Below, one piece after another: positions 32,001 to 39,506 of a DNA stretch of 39,506 nucleotides. Made by a program: the position numbers and the translations under genes. Positions within the stretch are counted from its first letter, which is position 1. Each line of letters starts with the position of its first letter. The DNA comes from Chloroflexota bacterium (GTDB lineage Bacteria; Chloroflexota; Anaerolineae; Anaerolineales; UBA4823). The stretch is from NCBI GenBank assembly GCA_029265355.1, contig JAJUJL010000034.1, forward strand, positions 1 through 39,506, given 5' to 3'. Under the pieces are notes generated by a model. That model ran no database searches and had not been told where the DNA came from. It was given only the letters and a program-made list of their open reading frames with translations.

Positions 32001-32514
32001 TTCCCCATCGTCAGGTTGACATAACGGGTGCTGACGCCGCCGGCGCTGTTGCCGCCCCACGACATGCCGTTGAAGATGGTCAAGCCATCGAGGGTAACAT
32101 CAATGAAAGCATGGCTTTGCCCGTTGATAGTGACCACCGTGCTCCACCCGCTGCCGCTCAGAGTGGTGATGTTGACAGCAGGGTCGCGGCTGCTAAAATC
32201 TGCCGTGTAGCCGCCCTTCAACATCAGGCTCTTCTGACTGATGTAGGCTGTGCCATAAGTCCCGGCCGCCAGCCGAATCTCGTCGCCAGAAACCGCCTGG
32301 CCGATGGCATACGACACCGTCTGGCACGGAGCGGCTGGGTGGTGCAGTTGCCACTGTCGGCGCCGGTTGGAGAAACATAGCGAATGGTAGCGGCGGCTAA
32401 TGCGGGGCGATAAATCAGCGCCGTTAACAGAACTGCGTTGACAAGTAACAGGATTATCAAGAAAGGAAATCTGGTTTTCGTAATAACACCTTGGTGTAGA
32501 TACCTCCATGGCAT
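29040..32514 (-). pseudogene. Broken beta-helix/choice-of-anchor surface protein gene
   Basis: Three open pieces read as one protein of about 1110 residues. From 32514 come a signal peptide (FPFLIILLLVNAVLLTALIYRPALAA) and IRYVSPTGADSGNCTTQP. Near 32325-32340 the frame shifts and the protein continues as CQTVSYAIGQAVSGDEIRLAAGTY; removing about five bases would join them. The piece to 31247 is a parallel beta-helix with many GGGLYL and NNLFQGN type turns and ends GTVTLSN. A 114-bp insertion (31131-31244) interrupts it, after which YTGDPNFTADGYHLGAGSAALGRAVG, the usual continuation of this family, resumes. Next come a DUF11-like domain, a second beta-helix, two Ig-like repeats (SEAVSGVDTADFAL, FAESALDVAAEDFSI) and the tail YKVFLPLVLR. 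In its present form no full protein can be made unless fragments are used. Confidence 0.8.
31131..31244. mobile_element. 114-bp palindromic (MITE-like) insertion in the beta-helix gene
   Basis: Removing 31131-31244 plus one flanking TA joins the two halves of the surface protein exactly in frame (SN then YTGDPNF). The insert is flanked by TA (31129-31130 and 31245-31246), as for Tc1/mariner or IS630-type insertions. Both ends read inward to the shared core CGCCG(G/A)AAGTGTTT. Inside are two hairpins: a perfect 13-bp pair AGTAAACCGCCGA/TCGGCGGTTTACT and a pair GTTTCGCCGG/CCGGCGAAAC. It encodes no protein. No second copy was seen in the window. Confidence 0.7.
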
Positions 32515-32564
32515 CTAGAGTAAAGCCTATGCACGTTTCCGGTAGGCCAAGCATCCCTCAAGCA

Positions 32565-32631
32565 GATGACCAGGCCGGGTACAAGCGTCCATCACAGGCT
32601 CTGTGTCCGCTACGGCCCCAACCTGGTCATC
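32565..32631. repeat. Nested inverted repeat between two surface-protein genes
   Basis: GATGACCAGG (32565-32574) pairs with CCTGGTCATC (32622-32631). Inside, AGCG pairs with CGCT and CACAG with CTGTG, giving a long, partly interrupted hairpin of 67 bases. It lies upstream of the broken beta-helix gene and downstream of the 80-residue gene, both on the minus strand. It lacks a clear T-run. It could be a structured RNA, a terminator or another small palindromic element. Confidence 0.5.
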
Positions 32632-32660
32632 ACACTCGATTCAGGTAAACGCAGACCTTT

Positions 32661-32903
32661 TCATGCGTTAATCTTCCGTTGAACTGCGTCTGTGTTTGCT
32701 GCTTTGTCTTGTTCGCTCTGCAGCCAGGCGCGCAGGTCAGTCACCATGCTTTCAAAATCGGCATAGCCGCGCCGTTCACCGCTTTCGGCGTCTTGCAAGC
32801 TAAAATGCCATTGTATATTGGTGTTATCTCTATCCACTGCCCAGGTGCGCAGCAGAAAGGCGCGGCGGCGAGGGGAACGGTCAAGTGGCGGCGTCATTGG
32901 CAT
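32661..32903 (-). CDS. Small hypothetical protein next to surface-protein genes
   Basis: An 80-residue protein. The core RRRAFLLRTWAVDRDNTNIQWHFSLQDAESGERRGYADFESMVTDLRAWL has the form of a small conserved protein I recall beside repeat-rich surface proteins in Chloroflexota: a basic start, FLLR-W, a WHFSLQD strand, SGERRGY, and a helix ending in LRAWL. There is no signal peptide or membrane span. It lies 12 bp downstream of the CSLREA surface protein gene on the same strand, so the two are probably co-transcribed. Function unknown. Confidence 0.6.
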   Translation of the reverse strand: MPMTPPLDRSPRRRAFLLRTWAVDRDNTNIQWHFSLQDAESGERRGYADFESMVTDLRAWLQSEQDKAANTDAVQRKINA

Positions 32904-32915
32904 ATCTCATCATAA

Positions 32916-35831
32916 TCAGGGAGCTGGCCAAGTGTTGACAATGATTGGGATGAACAACCTTGTTTTTACGACACCGCCCTCTGGCGGCGTGACGGGAAGC
33001 GTACAAGCTTTGGGCGCACCAGGCTGAGCCAAACAGGCGATATTTTCAATGCGCTGTCCCAAGGCGCCGTCGTTTACAATGACCGAGAATTGGATGATCA
33101 ACGTCTCTCCCGGCGATAAAGTCAGGTTGTCCCATACAAGGGGGTCAGCGTCTGCACTTGCTTCAGGCGTATCCGAGTCGAACACGTAGGTGGTATATGC
33201 TGGGATGGCGTCTGAGATGACCACGTTGGTTACGGTAATGGCGTGTGGGTTGGTCACTGTGATCGTGTAGCGGATCACGTCGCCTTCCATAAGCGTCCCG
33301 CCGTTCACGTCGCGCGCGGTCTTGTCGAAGAGCAGGACGGGCAGCACCGTCCCTCCCCCTTCGCCCGGCGGCGTTACCAACGCTGTGCAAACCTGCGGGA
33401 TATTCGGCTGCGTCAAGCACGCGGCATTGGCGATGGTTTGCCCACCCGCCGTCGCCTCCACGCGCACATCGAACTGGTAAGTGCGCGACGCGCCGGCCGC
33501 GAAGCTCTGGGCGCTCCATATCAACGGATCGCTATCCGCATCGGGAGCAGGCGTGGCCGAACCGGTCACGTAGGCCGTGTGCGCCGGGAGCGTGTCGCTG
33601 ATGACAACGTTGTTCACATCTACGCTATGCGGGTTGGTGACGATCACCGTGTAATGGATCACGTCACCGGGCAGCAGCGGCGCGCCATTCACATCCAGCG
33701 CGGTCTTCTGCATCTGAAGTTGCGGTTGCACTACGCCGCCGTTCTCGCCGGGCGGCGTCACCGGCGCTGTGCAGACTTGCGCCAGCCCTGGCTGCGTCAG
33801 GCATGCGCTGTTGACGATGGTCGCTCCGCCGGCGTTGGCGTTCACCGTCACCGCAAAGCGCACTATACGGGTTTCGCCCGCCGGAATGTTCAACCCGCTC
33901 CACACCAGCGGGTTGGCGTCGGCGTCCGCTTCAGGGGTATCGGAATCAGGCACATAGGTGGTATAAGCCGGGATGGTATCGGTGATGACCACACCGCTCA
34001 CCGTGGCCGGGAAGGTGTTCTCGATGCGCACGGTGTAGGAGATGGTATCGCCGGGCAGCAGCGGCGCACCGTTCACGTCCACCGCTGTCTTGCTGAGTAT
34101 GACCGGGCCGACGCTGCCATATTCATACGCGCCGCTGTCACAATCCGCTGCGCTGTCGCCGTCGCCGTCTACCGGGCGCGGCGCGCCGCGCTGGTCGATG
34201 GCCGGGCAGTAGAAGCCGTCGCCGGCCGGCGCGCGGTCAATCGCCGGGCTGCCGGCTTGCAGCGCAATCGAGGCGGTGGGGCCGCCGTTATCCTGCGCGC
34301 CGGCCGGGTCCAGCAGCGGATTCAGTTCCGGGATCGCCGCGTTGCAACTGGTACCGGGATATTGCAAATTGTAGCCACCATCGGTATACGACTCGGCGTA
34401 GGCATAACAGTTGCTGCCCCATAACGGATTGGCAATGATGGTGTTGCGCAACGTGATCGGCGTCGCCCAGTCATTGCTGTAGTACAAGGCCGCGCCGTAG
34501 TTAGCGCCGTTATGATCAAACGTGCTGTTGTTGATTTCACCCCAGCCCTCGAACGAGCCTAGCGCGCCGCCGGCATAACCCGCCGTATTGGTATAAAAGG
34601 TGCTATTCGTCACATACAGCCCGCGCCCGAACCAGATCGCGCCGCCCCACTCGGCGTGATTGCCCTGGAACAGGCTGTCGAAGACCGTAATCGGGCCGGT
34701 CGCGTCGTTTTGCGTCATGATCACGCCGCCCATATGGGCCGTGTTGCTATAGAACGCGCTGGCCGTAATCGTGATGGGCGCATAACTGAAAATCACGCCG
34801 CCATCCTCTATCGCCATATTTTCCACAAACAGGCTATGGCGGATGTCGAGGGCGCGGTAGCCGCCGCTGCGGATGACGCCGCCCTGATATCCGGCCTCGT
34901 TGCCGCTGAACCGGCTATTTTCAATGTGGACCACGCCAGTTCCCCCGGCATCGTGCAGCGCGCCGCCCTGCCGGGCCAGGTTGTCCACGAATTCACAGCC
35001 GGTGACGGTCACTTCCAAATCCCCACTGTACGCTACCGTGCCGTAGTGGTTACTGGTGGTCACGCCGTTCTGCTCGAACCGGCTGTTATTGAGCGTCAGG
35101 CTGCCGCCGGCCTGATAGATGGCATGGCCGCTGCTGGCCTGGTTGAGCACAAAGTCCGAATCGTCCACCAGCGTAGTCGGCGCATTGACGGCATAGATCG
35201 CCGCCCCTGTGCCGGTCGTGGTGTTGCCGCTGAAACGACTGTCAACGACGGTGAGACGCCCGCCATTAACGTAAACGGCGGTATTGGTGCTGCTCAGAAC
35301 GGCGCTGCTCCATAGTTCCAGAGAGGCGTTTGCGACGCTGATGGCGCTGCCTGATGCCTGGCCGCCGGCTTGCGCCAGGGTCAGATCGCGCACGGTCAAT
35401 GGCACACCGCTTTGGGCATTCAGAATACGCCACTGGCCGTCCCCGCTCACGGTTAATTGCGTCACGCCGGGGCCTTGCAAGGTCAAACCGTCGGTATCGG
35501 TGACGGGCGGCAAATCGGAGAGCAGCGTAATCTGGCCGCTCAGATTGGTGAGATAAATCACGTCCGCGCCGTTGCCGGCGGCGCAGTCGGGCCAGGTGGC
35601 CGCGTCATCGTTGGTATTGATGAGCGCCTCCCGCAGCGTGCAGTAGCCGTCATTGGCCGTCGTGTCGGCCAGGCTGTTGACGTGCAACATCGCCGCATTG
35701 CTCCAGTTGCCGTTGCCGCCTTGCCAGGAGCAGGTAACGGCAGGAAAAGCCTGAACGTGCATGTATTCTCCCAGCAAGATGCCAATAACCATAACCAAAG
35801 GCAATAAGACCAATAAGCGTTTTGCTTTCAT
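32916..35831 (-). CDS. CSLREA / choice-of-anchor Q surface protein with three DUF11 repeats
   Basis: A 971-residue secreted protein, intact. A signal peptide (RLLVLLPLVMVIGILLGEYMHVQA) is followed by a CSLREA-type entry (LHVNSLADTTANDGYCTLREAL), then a right-handed beta-helix up to about 500 with many short turns such as NSRFSGNEAGYQGGVI and NSTFYTNTAGYAGGAL. A choice-of-anchor Q block follows (DPLLDPAGAQDNGGPTAS, GSPAIDRAP, DQRGAPRPVDGDGD, GAYEYG). Then come three DUF11 repeats, each of the form KTAxDVNGAPLLPGD, YTVxVxNP, VVISDTIPAYTTYV and ending in VTPPGE. It ends TRLFIPIIVNTWPAP, a tail like the YKVFLPLVLR of the broken neighbour. AAGGAG precedes the ATG. Likely an adhesin or envelope protein. 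It is divergent from the BTAD regulator. Confidence 0.9.
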   Translation of the reverse strand: MKAKRLLVLLPLVMVIGILLGEYMHVQAFPAVTCSWQGGNGNWSNAAMLHVNSLADTTANDGYCTLREALINTNDDAATWPDCAAGNGADVIYLTNLSGQITLLSDLPPVTDTDGLTLQGPGVTQLTVSGDGQWRILNAQSGVPLTVRDLTLAQAGGQASGSAISVANASLELWSSAVLSSTNTAVYVNGGRLTVVDSRFSGNTTTGTGAAIYAVNAPTTLVDDSDFVLNQASSGHAIYQAGGSLTLNNSRFEQNGVTTSNHYGTVAYSGDLEVTVTGCEFVDNLARQGGALHDAGGTGVVHIENSRFSGNEAGYQGGVIRSGGYRALDIRHSLFVENMAIEDGGVIFSYAPITITASAFYSNTAHMGGVIMTQNDATGPITVFDSLFQGNHAEWGGAIWFGRGLYVTNSTFYTNTAGYAGGALGSFEGWGEINNSTFDHNGANYGAALYYSNDWATPITLRNTIIANPLWGSNCYAYAESYTDGGYNLQYPGTSCNAAIPELNPLLDPAGAQDNGGPTASIALQAGSPAIDRAPAGDGFYCPAIDQRGAPRPVDGDGDSAADCDSGAYEYGSVGPVILSKTAVDVNGAPLLPGDTISYTVRIENTFPATVSGVVITDTIPAYTTYVPDSDTPEADADANPLVWSGLNIPAGETRIVRFAVTVNANAGGATIVNSACLTQPGLAQVCTAPVTPPGENGGVVQPQLQMQKTALDVNGAPLLPGDVIHYTVIVTNPHSVDVNNVVISDTLPAHTAYVTGSATPAPDADSDPLIWSAQSFAAGASRTYQFDVRVEATAGGQTIANAACLTQPNIPQVCTALVTPPGEGGGTVLPVLLFDKTARDVNGGTLMEGDVIRYTITVTNPHAITVTNVVISDAIPAYTTYVFDSDTPEASADADPLVWDNLTLSPGETLIIQFSVIVNDGALGQRIENIACLAQPGAPKACTLPVTPPEGGVVKTRLFIPIIVNTWPAP

Positions 35832-35897
35832 CGGTAGCTCCTTATTTTGTATCTCCTGATTACACTCATGTTATACTTATCCAACGATAGCAAAATT

Positions 35898-35915
35898 TCG
35901 TGAACCAATCGTGAA
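35898..35915. promoter_or_regulatory. SARP/BTAD-type direct repeat in the divergent gap
   Basis: TCGTGAA occurs at 35898-35904 and 35909-35915, separated by CCAA. That is a heptamer repeat with an 11-bp period, the known form of SARP binding sites. It lies in the 90-bp gap between the BTAD regulator (plus) and the CSLREA gene (minus), just before the regulator's GTG. A palindrome GTGAATTCAC (35911-35920) overlaps the second copy. TATACT (plus) and TATAAC (minus) around 35870-35877 may be the -10 boxes. Confidence 0.5.
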
Positions 35916-35921
35916 TTCACT

Positions 35922-38915
35922 GTGCCTCCGCAGCTCCGTTTAACGCTTTTAGGAACTTTTCAGGCCACTTTAGCGGGTGAAACTATCCAGGGGTTTATCT
36001 CCAGCAAGGTTCAGGCGCTTTTGGCATACCTGGCCATGGCTGAGCAGCCGTGCCCACGCGCCGAATTATCGGCGCTGCTCTGGGGAGACATGCCCGAAGC
36101 CAATGCCCAGGTCAATTTGCGCCAGGCGCTCTCTAACCTGAGGAAACTGCTTGGTCCCTACCTGCACATTGACCGCCAAGTTGTTGCCCTGGCGTCTAAA
36201 AACAACCATTGGGTAGATGCCGTTGCGTTTCGAAAAGAGTCACTCAACCTGTTGTCGCGCATCGCAGCCGTCCCTGCCGGGGTAGATGACGCAGCCCTGA
36301 CCAGTTTGCAGACCTGCGCCGCCTGGTATGCCGGTGATTTTTTGTCCGGCTTTCAGGTGCACGCTTCTCTGGCCTTTGAAGATTGGATGCTGTTGCAGCG
36401 CGAACGCCTGCACAACCTGGCGGGGCAGGTGTTGTACCAGCTCACTGCCCAGCTCGCCGCCCGCCGACGCTACACTGAAGCGTTGATGGCATCTGCGCGC
36501 TGGCTGGAATTGGACCCCTGGAACGAAGATGCCCACCGCCAGCACATGCTGCTGCTAGCCAGCGACGGACAGCGCAGCGCCGCCTTGCACCAATACGAAA
36601 GTTGCCGCCGCGTCCTGCAAGCCGAAATTGGCGTCCAACCCGGCCCAGAAACCCAGGCGCTTTACCGGCGACTGTCTGCCAACGCGCCGCCACCCGACCA
36701 AAACGGCGCGGCTCTGGCCCAGGGCGCTTATCGCCTGCCCTTTGTGGCGCGCGAAGCCGAACATGCCTGGCTGCTGCAACGTTGGCAGGCTTCACAGCGT
36801 TGGCAGGGCGGCCTGACCCTCGTCTCTGGCGAGGCTGGCATCGGCAAAACCCGCCTGGTGCAGGAGGTCTTAGAACAGGTTGCTCTGCAGGGAGGTGTAG
36901 TGCTGCAGGGGCGTTGCTATGAATTCAACCGCGCCCAGCCTTTCCAGGCCATCCACGACGCCATGCAAAACTACCTCGGTAGTCTTCATCCTGCCGAACG
37001 CCCCGCCCTGACCAATGATTTACTGATAAATATTGAACGGCTGCTAACTGACGCACGTCAAACCTGCCCCAACGGCGTCACTCTCTTTTTGGATGATTTA
37101 CAATGGGCCGATACAGATACCCTGGATGTTCTGAATTACCTGGTGCGCCGCCTGGCGCATGGGCCTTGTTGGTTCGTCGGCACATACCGCCCTGAAGAAA
37201 CGCCACCTGCGCATCCCCTGGCGCAGCTGATGTGTAGCCTGGAGTACGATAGACTGCTCTTCTCCCTTTCTTTACAGCCCCTATCTGAGTCGGCTGTGGC
37301 ACAGCTGGTAGAACTACTGGCAAGCGCCGACTCAGCTTCGGCGGGCTTGCCCCAGGCGCAACTGACCCAAGCCTTGTATGCTGAAAGCCAGGGCAACCCT
37401 TTTTTGCTTCATGAACTGGTATCCAGGTTACAGGAAAACAACCTGGCATCTTTAACTAACAAAACCATGCCCGAGCTGCCTCTTGCCGGGTTGCTGTCTG
37501 AGCGCGGCGAAATGCTGATACAGCGGCGGGTTGAGCGCCTTGATGAAACCAGCCAGTATTTGCTTTTCCTGGCGGCAGCTTTCGGGCAGCCATTCGACGC
37601 CGCGTTGCTGCAAGCCGCTGGCGATTGCTCTGCCCGGGTGGTTGACCAGGTGGTGCAGGGCTGGTTGGGCAGCCGCCTGGTGAAATCAACAGGCAGGGCC
37701 TTGGATTTCACTCACGATAAGATTCGGTCTATCCTGGTGCAGAACGTGCCTGCGCCACTGCGCCGACTGTTACACGCTCGCCTGGCTGCTGCTCTTGAAG
37801 CGTTATATGCCAGCCCAACCGCATCCTTAGACCTTCTGGCGCACCACTTTGACCAGGCTCAAAACTGGCCCAAGGCGCTGCATTATCTCACCTTAGCTGG
37901 GGATTCAGCCGCACGCCAATATGCTTGCGAACAAGCCCACGCCTACTATTTGCGCGCCCTCGATATCCTGCGCCGGCACCTGCCGTCTGAAAACGGCGCT
38001 GCCGACCAGGAGTTTGAACTGCTTTGCAGCCTTGAAACCCTGTACGAGCTTCAAAAGCGCCGCTCAGAGCAAAACGCGGTGTTAGGCGACCTGGCAAAGC
38101 TGGCCGGTCTGGATTTACCAAGCGCGCCAGGCGCTGCTGCCGATGCGGCGCGCTAGGTGGAGGTGCACCTGCGGCAGGCGCGTTACGCCGAGGCTACCGG
38201 TGATTATATTTCTGCCGCTCGCGCAGCTCAATCGGCGGTTGTGCTGGCTAAAACTACCCGGCAACCAGCGTTGGCTGCGGCAGGCTACCACCAATGGGCC
38301 TATGCCATGTGCCGCCAGAAACAACTTGCCGCAGCCTGGGAACTTTATTAGAAAGCCTACCAGATTGCTGCTGAATTTAGCAATCAAACTGTCTTGTGTG
38401 ACTGTTTACAGGGCCTGGCCAATATTGCACGCGACAGGCAGGAGTTTGAGCAGGCCCAGTCTTGCCTTGAACAAAGCCTGGTTCTGTGCCGCGCGGCTGG
38501 AGATTTGCGCAGCGAAGGTGATGCCTACAATATCCTGGGGCTGGTTTTCCAGCAGCAGGGTAAATATTCACCAGCGCGCGAGTGTTTTGATAGGAGCCTG
38601 TTGATTCGTCGCCAAATTGGCGACCGGCGCGGCGTATCCCTGGTCTTGAACAACCTGGGGCGCCTGGCCTGCGCGCTGAACGATTTTTCGCTTGCCAACA
38701 CTTCATTTCTTGACGCTCTGGACCTGAGTGAAATCGTTGGCGACCAATACGGGCAGGCTGTGGCTCATGCCGGTCTATGCCAGGTTTACCAGGTGCAGCA
38801 CGAGCCCTGCCAGGCACAAAAACATGCCTGGCAGAGTCTGCGCCTTTACCGCCGAGTTGGAGACCGTGCTCGCGCACGTGAAATGCTCGTACAGCTTAAA
38901 CGCAGCAAGCATTAA
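35922..38915 (+). pseudogene. BTAD/SARP-type ATPase transcriptional regulator interrupted by two in-frame TAG codons
   Basis: One frame from the GTG at 35922 to 38915 spans 997 codons with TAG at codon 745 (38154) and codon 810 (38349). Residues 1-95 are a winged-helix domain (RLTLLGTFQATLAGE, SSKVQALLAYLAM, LSALLWGDMPEANAQVNLRQALSNLRKLL). Residues 100-260 are the BTAD helical domain (AWYAGDFLSGF, LELDPWNEDAHRQHMLLLA, LHQYESCRRVLQAEIGVQPG). An ATPase domain follows, with Walker A GEAGIGKTRL (303-312) and Walker B TLFLDDLQWAD (about 386-396). TPR-like repeats fill the rest, before and after both TAG codons. Each TAG falls where glutamine (CAG) would fit. TAG ends other genes here (def, the DHOD-like gene), so these are probably real stops. 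The first 744 residues could still work as a shortened regulator. Confidence 0.8.
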
Positions 38916-38916
38916 C

Positions 38917-38944
38917 AATAAAAAAAGTCTCTTGGCAATGACCT
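38917..38944 (-). repeat. Right direct repeat: 3' end of the intact 5S gene
   Basis: The copy of the 28-bp repeat that belongs to the complete 5S rRNA gene: its last 18 bases (38927-38944) and the T-run terminator. It pairs with the remnant at 28740-28767 to bound a unit of 10177 bp. Confidence 0.85.
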
Positions 38945-39050
38945 ACTCTCCCAGGGGGTCGCCCCCCAAGTACCATCGGCGCTGACGAGCTTAACTGCCG
39001 GGTTCGGGATGAGACCGGGTGTACCCTCGTCGCTCCAATCACCAAGAGAC
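38927..39050 (-). rRNA. rrf: 5S ribosomal RNA
   Basis: The minus strand from 39050 reads as a 5S rRNA. Helix I is formed by GTCTCTTGG at the 5' end and CCAAGAGAC at the 3' end. The conserved internal strings CACCCGGTCTCATCCCGAAC, AGTTAAGC and GATGGTACTTGGGG are present. The precursor stem spans 124 bases; the mature ends are probably a few bases inside. The 3' arm of helix I runs into seven T (38926 leftward), which serves as terminator of the rrn operon. The 23S gene lies 63 bp upstream. Confidence 0.95.
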
Positions 39051-39113
39051 TTTTTTCACATGTTAAGGTCAACTGAATAAGGTCAAATTTCGAAGATGTT
39101 CGAGTTCTCCGCA

Positions 39114-39506
<393 letters not shown>

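Noticed and set aside
33243-34424. Open frame of 393 codons on the plus strand opposite the CSLREA/DUF11 gene
   Set aside because: It is Arg/His/Gly/Val-rich nonsense opposite a repeat-rich coding strand with clear domains; the three repeats keep the antisense frame open.
29040-35831. CRISPR array or DNA tandem repeats behind the repeated surface-protein motifs
   Set aside because: The repetition is at protein level and degenerate; there are no regularly spaced identical direct repeats in the DNA.
38154-38351. Reassignment of TAG to glutamine in this genome
   Set aside because: def, the DHOD-like gene and the 86-residue gene at 22449 all end with TAG at the expected protein end, so TAG is a normal stop.
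28768-38916. Integrase, transposase or relaxase gene inside the 5S-bounded segment
   Set aside because: I looked for long frames with tyrosine or serine recombinase or DDE motifs and found none; the island reading rests on the repeats alone.

Overview
The window looks like a chromosomal piece of a Chloroflexota bacterium, most likely Anaerolineae-like. This rests on gene content and is an inference: a sugar-binding lipoprotein with LacI regulators, an Elp3 of the type studied in Dehalococcoides, a DUF4349 lipoprotein, a GlmL/zinc-ribbon membrane operon, pyruvate:ferredoxin oxidoreductase (NifJ) followed by a dihydroorotate dehydrogenase-like gene, and surface proteins with Chloroflexota-style C-terminal tails. 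NifJ points to anaerobic metabolism.

Layout. 1-2638: start of an alpha-glucoside-type ABC binding lipoprotein and two LacI-family regulators, each with an operator-like palindrome upstream. 2709-5086: a divergent pair, Elp3 and a Trm9-like methyltransferase, which together could make mcm5U in tRNA wobble positions. 5139-9217: phosphoesterase, DUF4349 lipoprotein, C39-like/LysM secreted protein, rsmG and a MOSC protein. 9226-12920 (minus): a cyclic-nucleotide/PH-like membrane protein, def and recF, leading into the MOSC gene. 13099-15115: phosphohexomutase and an LPxTG-like tailed protein. 15204-22709 (minus): a tight seven-gene operon of unknown function built around a GlmL/MutL-like actin-fold ATPase, three other membrane proteins and a zinc-ribbon protein with nine PDWL-type motifs. 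23164-27839: nifJ and its DHOD-like partner. 27986-28734 (minus): rpsU and infA, driven by a consensus promoter through a leader of about 225 nt that carries an internal terminator.

28740-38944 is an accessory segment of about 10.2 kb, bounded by a 28-bp direct repeat (27/28 identical) that is the 3' end of the 5S rRNA gene plus its terminator. It looks like an island inserted between an rrn operon and the rpsU promoter, or the result of a 5S-mediated rearrangement. It holds a truncated PIN gene, a broken beta-helix surface protein (frameshift plus a 114-bp palindromic insertion at a TA), a small hypothetical, an intact CSLREA/DUF11 surface protein, and a BTAD/SARP-type ATPase regulator with two in-frame TAG codons. 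Intact 5S and the 3' end of 23S rRNA (minus strand) close the window.

A recurring feature is a -10 hexamer placed 6-8 bases before an ATG (Elp3, Trm9-like, rsmG, the CNBD/PH gene, the first gene of the GlmL operon, possibly the C39 gene), which suggests that leaderless mRNAs are common here.
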